Below, one piece after another: positions 15,832-23,495 of a DNA stretch of 35,611 nt. A program made the position numbers and the translations under genes. The stretch covers positions 116,814-152,424 of the forward strand of contig CADCCP010000004.1 in NCBI GenBank assembly GCA_902800005.1. Direction: 5' to 3'. Each line of letters starts with the position of its first letter. The stretch's first letter is position 1. Under the pieces are notes generated by a model. The model worked only from the letters and a program-made list of their open reading frames with translations, did no database searches and was not told where the DNA came from. This DNA comes from an uncultured Ruminococcus sp. GTDB taxonomy: Bacteria; Bacillota; Clostridia; Oscillospirales; Acutalibacteraceae.

Positions 15832-17820
15832 ATGTTAAAAGACTTTTGGAAATCACTCAAAAGCGGCACCGATATAAGAGGTGTTGCAGTTGAAGGTGCA
15901 GGCTATGATGTCAACCTTACCGATGAAACTGTTGAAGCCATTACAAACGGCTTTATCCTCTGGCTTGCCGAAAAGAAGGAAAAATCCCCTGAAGAACTCA
16001 TTATCTCGGTAGGACGTGATTCAAGGATCTCAGGACCTGCCATTGCTGCTGTTGTAAAGCAGACCTTGCTCAATGCAGGCATATATGTCATCAACTGTGA
16101 CCTTGCCTCCACTCCCGCAATGTTCATGACGACCGTTGAACTTGAATGTGACGGTGCTATACAGATAACTGCCAGCCATCATCCCTATTACAGAAACGGT
16201 CTGAAATTCTTCACCCGTGATGGCGGTCTTGAAGGTAATGACATCACTGCTATCCTCGAATATGCTCAGGAAGGCAAGGCTCCCGAATACTGTGAAGACG
16301 GCGAAATAACCGATACCGACTACATGAGTACCTATGCAGGAAATCTGCGTGAACTCATCAAAAAAGAAATAAACTCAAAAGAGGACTATCACCATCCCCT
16401 CAACGGCTTTAAGATAGTCGTTGATGCAGGCAACGGTGTAGGCGGCTTCTATGCAACAGACGTTCTGGAAGCTCTCGGTGCAGATATAGATGGCAGTCAG
16501 TTCCTTGATCCCGATGGAATGTTCTCCAATCATGCCCCCAATCCCGAAGATGCAAGGGCTATGGAATTTATATGCAATGCTGTTAAAAAATATCATGCCG
16601 ATCTGGGTGTTATCTTTGATACAGACGTTGATAGAGGCGGTGCAGTTGACTCCGAAGGCAAAGAGATAAACCGTAATCGTTTGGTTGCCCTTGCATCCGC
16701 TATTGCACTGGAAGGCACAAACGGTGCTATGGTCGTAACTGACTCCATCACTTCAAGCGGCTTGAAAGAATTCATCGAGAAAGACCTCAAAGGCAAACAT
16801 CTCCGTTTCAGAAGAGGCTACAAAAACGTGATCGATGAGGCAGTCAGACAGAATGCAAACGGTATAAACTGTCCTCTTGCCATCGAAACATCAGGTCATG
16901 CCGCCATGAGAGAAAACTACTTCCTTGATGACGGTGCATACCTCGTTACAAAAATAATTATCAAAGCCGTTCAGCTCCGCAATGAAGGCAAAACTCTTGA
17001 CAGCCTTATCGGAAGCCTGAAAGAACCTGTCGAAAGCAAAGAGATCAGAATAAAGATCAATGAAAAGAACTTCCGCAAATATGGTGAAAAAGTCATATCC
17101 GACCTCTATGGTTATGCCGCCAAACAGAAGGATTTCAAGATCGCCGATGACAATTATGAAGGCATCAGAGTCTCCTTCAACAAGAAAAACGGTGACGGTT
17201 GGTTCTTGCTCAGACTGAGCGTACATGATCCCATCATGCCCCTTAACATCGAAAGCAATACCGTAGGCGGTGTTGACAAGATATATGCTAAATTAAAGCC
17301 CTTCCTTGAAGAGTGCGAAGGTCTTGATACCTGCACAAAGAAAACCCCCTCCAAAAAACAGCCTTCCAAAAAGAAAGTAGAAGAGCCTGTTGCAGAGCCT
17401 GTCGTTGAAGAAAAAGCAGAAAAGACTGTTGCAGAGCCTGCTGTTGAAGAAAAGGCAGAAGAGACTGTTGCAGAACCTGTCGTTGAAGAAAAAGCGGAAG
17501 AGACTGTTGCAGAGCCTGCTGTTGAAGAAAAAGCGGAAGAGACTGTTGCAGAGCCTGTCGTTGAAGAAAAAGCGGAAGAGACTGTTGCTGCAGAGCCTGT
17601 CGTTGAAGAAAAAGCGGAAAAGACCGTTGCAGAGCCTGCTGTTGAAGAAAAAGCGGAAGAGACTGTTGCAGAGCCTGTCGTTGAAGAAAAGGCAGAAGAG
17701 ACTGTTGCAGAGCCTGTTGTTGAAGAAACGGCAAAGCCTGCTCCTAAAAAGAGATCACCCGCAAAGAAAAAGTCATCCGGCAAAAGAAACTCAAATAAAA
17801 AAAAGAATAATAACACATAA
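15832..17820 (+). CDS. Phosphomannomutase-like protein with long repeat and lysine-rich tail
   Basis: A 662-residue protein. Residues 1 to about 500 are an alpha-D-phosphohexomutase: GTDIRGVA, GRDSRISG, the serine loop TASHHPYYRNGLKFF, the metal loop FDTDVDRGG and the sugar loop ETSGH. The usual phosphate loop RxSGTEP is absent. In its place is LRLSVHDPIMPLNIES, a pattern I also know from plant chloroplast PGM-like proteins, so substrate handling may differ. After about residue 502 comes KKTPSKKQPSKKK, eight full and one partial copies of VAEP(V/A)VEEKAE(E/K)T, and a basic end (KKRSPAKKKSSGKRN and more). AAGGAG lies 10 bases before ATG. The enzyme family is sure; the role of the tail is unknown. 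Confidence 0.88.
   Translation: MLKDFWKSLKSGTDIRGVAVEGAGYDVNLTDETVEAITNGFILWLAEKKEKSPEELIISVGRDSRISGPAIAAVVKQTLLNAGIYVINCDLASTPAMFMTTVELECDGAIQITASHHPYYRNGLKFFTRDGGLEGNDITAILEYAQEGKAPEYCEDGEITDTDYMSTYAGNLRELIKKEINSKEDYHHPLNGFKIVVDAGNGVGGFYATDVLEALGADIDGSQFLDPDGMFSNHAPNPEDARAMEFICNAVKKYHADLGVIFDTDVDRGGAVDSEGKEINRNRLVALASAIALEGTNGAMVVTDSITSSGLKEFIEKDLKGKHLRFRRGYKNVIDEAVRQNANGINCPLAIETSGHAAMRENYFLDDGAYLVTKIIIKAVQLRNEGKTLDSLIGSLKEPVESKEIRIKINEKNFRKYGEKVISDLYGYAAKQKDFKIADDNYEGIRVSFNKKNGDGWFLLRLSVHDPIMPLNIESNTVGGVDKIYAKLKPFLEECEGLDTCTKKTPSKKQPSKKKVEEPVAEPVVEEKAEKTVAEPAVEEKAEETVAEPVVEEKAEETVAEPAVEEKAEETVAEPVVEEKAEETVAAEPVVEEKAEKTVAEPAVEEKAEETVAEPVVEEKAEETVAEPVVEETAKPAPKKRSPAKKKSSGKRNSNKKKNNNT
17389..17739 (+). 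repeat. Tandem 39-bp coding repeats in the phosphomannomutase-like gene
   Basis: Units start at 17389, 17428, 17467, 17506, 17545, 17584, 17626, 17665 and 17704. All are 39 bp except the unit at 17584 (42 bp, one extra alanine codon) and the last partial one. They encode VAEP(V/A)VEEKAE(E/K)T. Near identity at the DNA level points to recent expansion. Confidence 0.93.
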
Positions 17821-17824
17821 TTGA

Positions 17825-17861
17825 AACAGGCTCTCCGAGACTTATCGGAGAGCCTGTTATT
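17825..17861. terminator. Strong bidirectional terminator
   Basis: AACAGGCTCTCCGA pairs perfectly over 14 bp with TCGGAGAGCCTGTT around a 6-base loop, followed by ATTTTA on the plus strand. It lies between the phosphomannomutase-like gene and the convergent glycosyltransferase gene, four bases after one stop and three before the other. Confidence 0.88.
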
Positions 17862-19031
17862 TTACTTCTTTGCAATAAGGCGTTCATATAATTTTACATA
17901 TTCACCTGCCATAGACTCGCATGAATCTTTGGGAACAGTGTTTCTCACTGTTTTGCGTATTTTTCTCTTTTCGTCCATGTCCAACTTGGAAAAGGATTTT
18001 AAACAATTCGCAAATTCTTCTTGATTTTTATAAACAAAGCCGTTCACTCCGTCCCGAACCATGCTGTATGCAATGTTTTCATTGTCCTCCTTGACCATCA
18101 CGGGCAATCCGCATGACATGGCTTCACCGAATGACATCGACATAAGACCGTCATCATAGGAACAAACATACATATCACACGCTGAGTATATCTCAGGCAT
18201 CTTTTTATTCGGCACGACTCCTCCAAAAAATACCATGTCCTCTATTTTCAGCTTATGACACAGTTCTTTTAAATACTCCGTTTCCGTACCGTCTCCAAGT
18301 ATAAGGAACTGTATTCCGTCACTTTTTTTGATATGCTCCGCAAACGCCGTCAATGCAAATTCCAAATTTTTCTCGACAGAAAGGCTGCCTGCAAACACCG
18401 CTGCTGTCGAGTCTGCTGACAATCCGTATTGTTCTCTTGTTTTTCTGACGTTTTCACGATCGTACTTTCTGTAATCAAACAGTCCTGTATCTGCCGCACA
18501 GGGTATCACTTTCACTTTATTTTTCTTTTTCGCCCGCCTTACAAACATATCTGCACGGCTGCATGAGGAGGTCACAGCATCTGCGTTATCGAGCATATCT
18601 TCAAAATGCCTTTTTTCAAAAAATGTCTTGTATTTCCATACGATACGGTTTTCTGCTGCAAACCTGTCCATAAAATAGTCATGTATCGTGAAAACCACAG
18701 GCACTTTGACAGCATCTGCCACTGCAAGTCCGAGATAGCCTATTTTTGTATCCGTGTGTATATGCACGATGTCGGGCTTACACGCACACATGAACTCGAT
18801 AATGCTTTCCTCTTTATTACTTTTGTACTCATATCCGTATTTATTTTTTGCAGGCTTTGCGGGACACCATATGATCCCGTCTTTACAATATGCTGTTTCG
18901 ACTTCTGTTGAAGATGTCACTATCACCACTTTATGTGACAGCTTTTCCAGCCCCTTCTTCAATACATCCACATAACTTGAAATTCCGCATACATAAGGCG
19001 AAACTACCTCCGTAAAAATCAATATACGCAT
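17862..19031 (-). CDS. GT4 family glycosyltransferase
   Basis: A 389-residue GT-B fold enzyme. The N-terminal half starts MRILIFTEVVSPYVCGISSYV, with HIHTDTKIGYLG and FTIHDYF, close to glycosyltransferases that glucosylate diacylglycerol. The C-terminal half has FAGSLSVEKNLEF, LILGDGTETEYLKEL and FGEAMSCGLPVMVKED. The second glutamate of the usual EX7E motif is there, but the first position is less clear (DDGLMSMSFGEAM). Acceptor and donor are not certain; a membrane glycolipid is a fair guess given pgcA and the phosphomannomutase-like gene next door. ATG 19031 is chosen over an upstream ATG because the Rossmann strand begins there and GGTGGTG precedes it. Confidence 0.88.
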   Translation of the reverse strand: MRILIFTEVVSPYVCGISSYVDVLKKGLEKLSHKVVIVTSSTEVETAYCKDGIIWCPAKPAKNKYGYEYKSNKEESIIEFMCACKPDIVHIHTDTKIGYLGLAVADAVKVPVVFTIHDYFMDRFAAENRIVWKYKTFFEKRHFEDMLDNADAVTSSCSRADMFVRRAKKKNKVKVIPCAADTGLFDYRKYDRENVRKTREQYGLSADSTAAVFAGSLSVEKNLEFALTAFAEHIKKSDGIQFLILGDGTETEYLKELCHKLKIEDMVFFGGVVPNKKMPEIYSACDMYVCSYDDGLMSMSFGEAMSCGLPVMVKEDNENIAYSMVRDGVNGFVYKNQEEFANCLKSFSKLDMDEKRKIRKTVRNTVPKDSCESMAGEYVKLYERLIAKK

Positions 19032-19061
19032 ACGCACCACCACAATTATTTGATAACCAAT

Positions 19062-19067
19062 ATTATA
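19062..19067 (-). promoter_or_regulatory. Extended -10 of the glycosyltransferase gene
   Basis: TGGTATAAT on the minus strand (TGnTATAAT, core 19067-19062) lies 30 bases before the start. No good -35 is seen in the T-rich stretch upstream. Confidence 0.55.
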
Positions 19068-19120
19068 CCACATATCTGCAACAAAAAAAAGAGATTTTTA
19101 TAAATTAAAAAAAAAAACTC

Positions 19121-19149
19121 TTTTAAATTCAATAAAAATATTGTATAAT
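19121..19149 (+). promoter_or_regulatory. Promoter of the hprK operon
   Basis: TTTTAA (19121-19126), a 17-base spacer and a perfect TATAAT (19144-19149). An uninterrupted run of 11 A (19107-19117) lies directly upstream and could act as an UP element. The leader is about 45 bases. Confidence 0.6.
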
Positions 19150-19198
19150 GTTAAGTAGAATTTTGTTTACATTTTTTAAAAATATCGGAGGTGTTCTC

Positions 19199-20158
19199 AT
19201 GGAAACAAAATTTTCTGTCAGCCTTGCAAAGATCATATCCGAGTTGGAGCTTGATGTTGCTTATATGCCCAACGAGCCTGAGACAATACACGTTTCTTCC
19301 AAAGATATTACCCGTCCGGGACTTGAATTGACAGGATTCCTCGATTTTTTCGACAATTCCCGAATAATACTCTTCGGAAATACCGAAAACAGCTATCTGA
19401 ACAAATTCAGTTCCGAACAGAGAGTATATGTCATTGAAAGGATATTTGCTTTACAGCCGCCTGCCATAATCATCACAAGGAACATAATCCCTTACAGTGA
19501 ACTCATGTCGGCTGCCGATAAGTATAAAATACCCGTACTCCGCTCCGCCGAAGCAACTTCCACCCTTTCAGCTTCACTCGTTTCTCTGCTGAACAATGAA
19601 CTCGCTCCCCGTGTGACACGTCACGGTGTACTTGTGGAAGTCTACGGTGAAGGTTTGCTTATAGTCGGCGACAGCGGTGTCGGCAAAAGCGAAACTGCCA
19701 TTGAGCTTATCAAGAGGGGGCACAGACTTATTGCAGATGATGCCGTTGAGATAAGGCGTATCTCCAACAAGCAGCTTATCGGTTCTGCTCCCGAAAATAT
19801 CCGTCATTTTATAGAGCTGCGTGGCATAGGTATTATCAATGCCAGAAGGCTTTTCGGTATGGGTTCTGTCAAGCTCACCGAAAAGATAGATATGGTCATC
19901 AATCTTGAACTTTGGGATAATAAGAAAGTCTATGACCGCATGGGCATGAGCAGTGAAAAAACAGAGATCCTCGGCAATGAAGTGCCTATCGTGACCATAC
20001 CCGTAAAGCCGGGCAGAAACCTTGCTGTTATAATCGAGGTTGCCGCCATGAACAACCGTCAGCGTAAAATGGGTTATAATGCTGCCCGTGAGTTGTTCCA
20101 GCTTCTCGGTCTGGAGTATCCCGAAGAAGACGGCGGTACACAGAATATTTCATTTTAA
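19199..20158 (+). CDS. hprK: HPr kinase/phosphorylase
   Basis: HprK phosphorylates and dephosphorylates Ser46 of HPr, the main signal for carbon catabolite repression in Firmicutes. The 319 residues fit the family. The Walker A GDSGVGKS is near residue 156, the HprK signature IELRGIGIINARRLFG near 205, and the RHG of TRHGVLVEVYG before Walker A. CGGAGGTG lies 5 bases before ATG 19199, ruling out an earlier in-frame ATG at 19148 that overlaps the -10. It is first in the hprK-murB-rapZ-whiA-vanZ run. Confidence 0.96.
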   Translation: METKFSVSLAKIISELELDVAYMPNEPETIHVSSKDITRPGLELTGFLDFFDNSRIILFGNTENSYLNKFSSEQRVYVIERIFALQPPAIIITRNIIPYSELMSAADKYKIPVLRSAEATSTLSASLVSLLNNELAPRVTRHGVLVEVYGEGLLIVGDSGVGKSETAIELIKRGHRLIADDAVEIRRISNKQLIGSAPENIRHFIELRGIGIINARRLFGMGSVKLTEKIDMVINLELWDNKKVYDRMGMSSEKTEILGNEVPIVTIPVKPGRNLAVIIEVAAMNNRQRKMGYNAARELFQLLGLEYPEEDGGTQNISF

Positions 20159-20173
20159 ATCAGGAGTTTTTTT

Positions 20174-21112
20174 ATGTTGAACGAAAATATTTTAAATCTT
20201 CTTAAAGAAAAAGGCAAAATCGAATATCCCGACGGTATTCACGAAGATATTATTTTATATCCGAATGAACCCATGAAAAATCATACGACTTTCCATATAG
20301 GCGGAAATGCCGATTGTTTCTGTGAAGTCAAAAACTGCCTTACTTTACGTCATGTCATTTCTTTATGCAAAGAAAATAATATACCTTGTTTTATAATAGG
20401 GTTAGGTTCTAATCTTCTCGTTTCCGACAGCGGATTCAGGGGCATTGTCATAAAACTTTCGGGGGATTTTACCGAAATTCGTGTCAGTTCAGATCATATT
20501 ATCTGTGGTGCAGGCTGTTCTCTTGCAGGATTGTGCGTAGCTGCACGAAAGCACTCCCTCAGCGGTCTGGAATTTGCATGGGGCATACCCGGCTCTGTGG
20601 GCGGTGCAACTTATATGAATGCCGGTGCTTACGGCGGTGAAATGAAAGATGTCGTTTTTTGGGCTAAATTCATGGACAGGGACGGCAATATACATGAATA
20701 CGAAAAAGATCAGCTTGATTTTGGTTACCGTCACAGTGTATTTACCGATACCGACAATATCATACTTGAAGTCGGTTTTGAACTAAAAAAAGAAAATCCC
20801 GAGATCATAAGCTACCGAATGCAGGAACTCATGAATAAAAGAAAAGCAAAACAGCCTGTCAACCATTACAGTGCAGGCAGCGTTTTCAAACGTCCCAAAG
20901 AAGACATCTATGCCGCTGCCCTTATCGAAGAATGCGGTCTTAAAGGCTATTCCGTAGGCGGTGCAGAGGTCAGCACAAAACATTCCGGATTCATAGTCAA
21001 TGACAGAAACGCTACTGCCGAAGACGTTAAACAGCTTATTGACCATATCCAAAAAACCGTACTTGAACAAAAAGGCATTGAACTATGCTGCGAGATAAAA
21101 TTCGTGGGATAA
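20174..21112 (+). CDS. murB: UDP-N-acetylenolpyruvoylglucosamine reductase
   Basis: MurB reduces the enolpyruvyl group to make UDP-N-acetylmuramic acid, the second committed step of peptidoglycan synthesis. It uses FAD and NADPH. The FAD-binding stretch LGSNLLVSD, WGIPGSVGGATYMNAGAYGGE and the catalytic serine in YSAGSVFKRP mark it as type II MurB. Its 312 residues fit. CAGGAG lies 7 bases before ATG, 15 bases after hprK. Confidence 0.96.
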   Translation: MLNENILNLLKEKGKIEYPDGIHEDIILYPNEPMKNHTTFHIGGNADCFCEVKNCLTLRHVISLCKENNIPCFIIGLGSNLLVSDSGFRGIVIKLSGDFTEIRVSSDHIICGAGCSLAGLCVAARKHSLSGLEFAWGIPGSVGGATYMNAGAYGGEMKDVVFWAKFMDRDGNIHEYEKDQLDFGYRHSVFTDTDNIILEVGFELKKENPEIISYRMQELMNKRKAKQPVNHYSAGSVFKRPKEDIYAAALIEECGLKGYSVGGAEVSTKHSGFIVNDRNATAEDVKQLIDHIQKTVLEQKGIELCCEIKFVG

Positions 21113-21127
21113 AGGAATTGGTGTATC

Positions 21128-21997
21128 ATGGAATTTATTATTATCACAGGTCTTTCGGGTGCAGGCAAGTCCGTTGCCATGAAAAACATGGAAGACATCG
21201 GTTACTACTGCGTGGATAATATCCCCCCTGCACTCCTTTCTATTTTCTATGAACTGTGCGAAAAATCGTCCGATACCAAAATGAAAAAAGTGGCAGTCGT
21301 CACAGATGTTCGTGCAGGTGATAGTTTTATCGAACTTTTTGACATGATGGACAGGCTCTCTGCCGACAGCAAGCCCTATAAACTTCTCTTTCTTGATGCA
21401 AAAGATGACATTCTTCTCAGACGCTTCCGTGAAACAAGAAGAAAACATCCTCTTACAGATATTTGCAGCGGCTCTGTCGAAAGGGCGGTCGAACTTGAAA
21501 GAGACCTCCTCAAGCACATCAGGCTCAGAGCAGATTATATCATAGATACATCCATGCTGTCGGCTGCACAGCTAAAAGAGAGGATCTCCGGCATATTCCT
21601 TGAAAATGCCGATCTCGGCATGACCGTCACCTGTATGTCATTCGGCTTCAAACACGGTATACCTGCCGAAGCAGACCTTGTCTTTGATGTCCGCTGTCTG
21701 CCGAACCCGTTCTACATACCCGAACTGAAAACACATACAGGTCTTGAAAGCTGCGTATTCGACTATGTCATGCAGTTCGATCAGTCAAAGGGCTTTGCAG
21801 AAAGAATGATCGCTCTTGTCGATTACTCTCTTCCACTGTATCTTGCCGAAGGCAAAAGCCAATTGGTCATTGCCATCGGCTGCACCGGCGGCAAACACCG
21901 CTCTGTCACTCTTACCAGAGTGCTATATCAACATCTCACCGACAGCGGCAAAAATGCCGCCATTTGTCACAGAGATGTCAGTAAGGCGGGAAAATAA
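21128..21997 (+). CDS. rapZ: RNase adapter / nucleotide-binding protein RapZ (YvcJ)
   Basis: A 289-residue RapZ/YvcJ protein. The Walker A is GLSGAGKSVA near the N-terminus. DVRAGD, FLDAKDDILLRRFRETRRKHPL, FGFKHGIP, DVRCLPNP and CTGGKHRSV are all family hallmarks. In E. coli RapZ controls GlmS levels through small RNAs; in Bacillus YvcJ binds nucleotides and affects competence. The Shine-Dalgarno is weak and distant (AAAGGA). Its stop shares one base with the whiA start (TAATG). The yvcK gene usually found between rapZ and whiA is absent here. Confidence 0.95.
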   Translation: MEFIIITGLSGAGKSVAMKNMEDIGYYCVDNIPPALLSIFYELCEKSSDTKMKKVAVVTDVRAGDSFIELFDMMDRLSADSKPYKLLFLDAKDDILLRRFRETRRKHPLTDICSGSVERAVELERDLLKHIRLRADYIIDTSMLSAAQLKERISGIFLENADLGMTVTCMSFGFKHGIPAEADLVFDVRCLPNPFYIPELKTHTGLESCVFDYVMQFDQSKGFAERMIALVDYSLPLYLAEGKSQLVIAIGCTGGKHRSVTLTRVLYQHLTDSGKNAAICHRDVSKAGK

Positions 21998-22923
21998 TGT
22001 CTTTCTCTAAAGAAACAAAATCAGAATTATGTAATGCACCTGTTTTCACAGCCGAACAGATGTCTGCTCAAGTTTACGGAATGGTGCTTTTTGCACGCAC
22101 ATTTTCCGAAGTCAGTATATCTTTCTCAACTGAAAGCAAGGCTGTTGCTTCAGCATTTTCGCAAATGCTCTCGGCTCTGACGGAGACCATAGTTGATACC
22201 AATATCAAACTCACCCGCCGCAGCAGTGAACAAAAACTTTATACTCTTTCAGTGCCTGATACGGAGGATTGCCGAAAAATTTACAGCTTCTTCGGTCACT
22301 CCAAAAATCAGCCGAATCTCCGCATCAACCGTGCCAATATCGATGACGATGAATGTATCAGATATTTTCTCAGGGGAGCATTTCTTGTATGCGGCAATGT
22401 TGCCTCACCCGAAAAGGAGTATCATCTTGAATTTGTCGTGCCTCACAAGAAACTCTCAGATGATCTTCAGAAGCTCATCTCCGAGATCAGCGAACTCGGT
22501 ATATCTCCGAAGACTGTCAGACGTAAAGGGAATTACATAGTCTACATCAAGGGCAGCGAAAATGTCACCAATACCATTACATATATGGGCGGTCAAATGT
22601 CGGCGATAGAGGTCATACAAAACAATATATACAAGTCAGTCAGAAATGCCGTCAACAGAAAGATAAACTCCGAAACTGCCAATCTCAAAAAAACTGCCGT
22701 TGCTGCTGCAAAACAAATTCAAGCTATCGATACCATCAAAGCAAAACGTGGATTGGAACATCTGCCCGATGATCTAAGGGAGATCGCACTCATCCGCCTT
22801 GAATATCCCGAATATAATCTCCGTGAAATAGGAACAGCTCTCACCACCCCCCTTACACGTTCCGGAGTAAATCACAGGATGCAGCGTATATTACAGATCG
22901 CAGAGGAGCTTACCGATAAATGA
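21997..22923 (+). CDS. whiA: DNA-binding protein WhiA
   Basis: WhiA combines a degenerate LAGLIDADG homing-endonuclease fold with a C-terminal helix-turn-helix. It controls sporulation genes in Streptomyces and influences cell division in Bacillus. Visible landmarks are the start SFSKETKSEL, YFLRGAFLVCGNVASPEKEYHLEF, the central NRKINSETANLKKT and the HTH region around PLTRSGVNHRMQRI. The 308 residues fit. Start and stop overlap the neighbouring genes by 1 and 4 bases. Confidence 0.96.
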   Translation: MSFSKETKSELCNAPVFTAEQMSAQVYGMVLFARTFSEVSISFSTESKAVASAFSQMLSALTETIVDTNIKLTRRSSEQKLYTLSVPDTEDCRKIYSFFGHSKNQPNLRINRANIDDDECIRYFLRGAFLVCGNVASPEKEYHLEFVVPHKKLSDDLQKLISEISELGISPKTVRRKGNYIVYIKGSENVTNTITYMGGQMSAIEVIQNNIYKSVRNAVNRKINSETANLKKTAVAAAKQIQAIDTIKAKRGLEHLPDDLREIALIRLEYPEYNLREIGTALTTPLTRSGVNHRMQRILQIAEELTDK

Positions 22924-23480
22924 AAATGTTTTTTTCTTATATCTATTCTTTTCTTACTGACGGGCTTCTGTATATTGTCATTCTCCTGCCGGTATATATT
23001 CTGTGCAGACTGATATTTATACGAAAAGCACAAAAAAACATATCCCACAGACCGGACATTACAAAGGAGATCATCAGGGCAGGACTTTTTATTTATCTCA
23101 TAATGCTTTTTACTCAAACCTTCATTGTAAACAGCGGTGAAAGTACGATAGAATTGATCCCTTTTCGTGTTATCATAAATCAGTTAAAAAATATAGAACA
23201 TAAAAATTACGGATTGAATGAATTTATTTTCAATGTTGTAGGAAATATCGGCGTATTTGTTCCTGTCGGGATCGCACTGTCTTATCTTCTTGACAGCAAC
23301 CTGAAAAAAACACTGTTTTACGGCTGTATCCTGTCATTATTCATTGAGATCGTCCAGATTCCCCTCCCCAGAGTCACTGATATTGATGATGTCATCCTCA
23401 ACACGACAGGGGCTTTTATAGGCTTTGAAATTTACAAGATCATCTCACACAAATTAAAAAAGAGAACTGCCGTAAAATGA
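22920..23480 (+). CDS. VanZ-family membrane protein
   Basis: A 186-residue protein with about four membrane helices and the VanZ-like core: NVVGNIGVFVPVGIALSYL, then SLFIEIVQIP and TDIDDVILNTTGAFIGF. VanZ gives low-level teicoplanin resistance in enterococci, but most chromosomal relatives have no known role. Its ATG overlaps the whiA stop (ATGA), so it is translated with the operon. A terminator follows. Confidence 0.88.
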   Translation: MKMFFSYIYSFLTDGLLYIVILLPVYILCRLIFIRKAQKNISHRPDITKEIIRAGLFIYLIMLFTQTFIVNSGESTIELIPFRVIINQLKNIEHKNYGLNEFIFNVVGNIGVFVPVGIALSYLLDSNLKKTLFYGCILSLFIEIVQIPLPRVTDIDDVILNTTGAFIGFEIYKIISHKLKKRTAVK

Positions 23481-23495
23481 CAGTTCTCTTTTTTT
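23456..23495. terminator. Bidirectional terminator after vanZ
   Basis: AAAAAAGAGAACTG pairs perfectly with CAGTTCTCTTTTTT around an 11-base loop that holds the vanZ stop. It ends at the stop of the convergent zinc-ribbon gene. Confidence 0.9.

Noticed and set aside
17154..17816. Long antisense frames opposite the 39-bp repeats, giving repetitive Ser/Thr/Ala- or Leu/Gln-rich proteins
   Set aside because: They are by-products of the repeat in other frames; no start signal and no recognisable domain.
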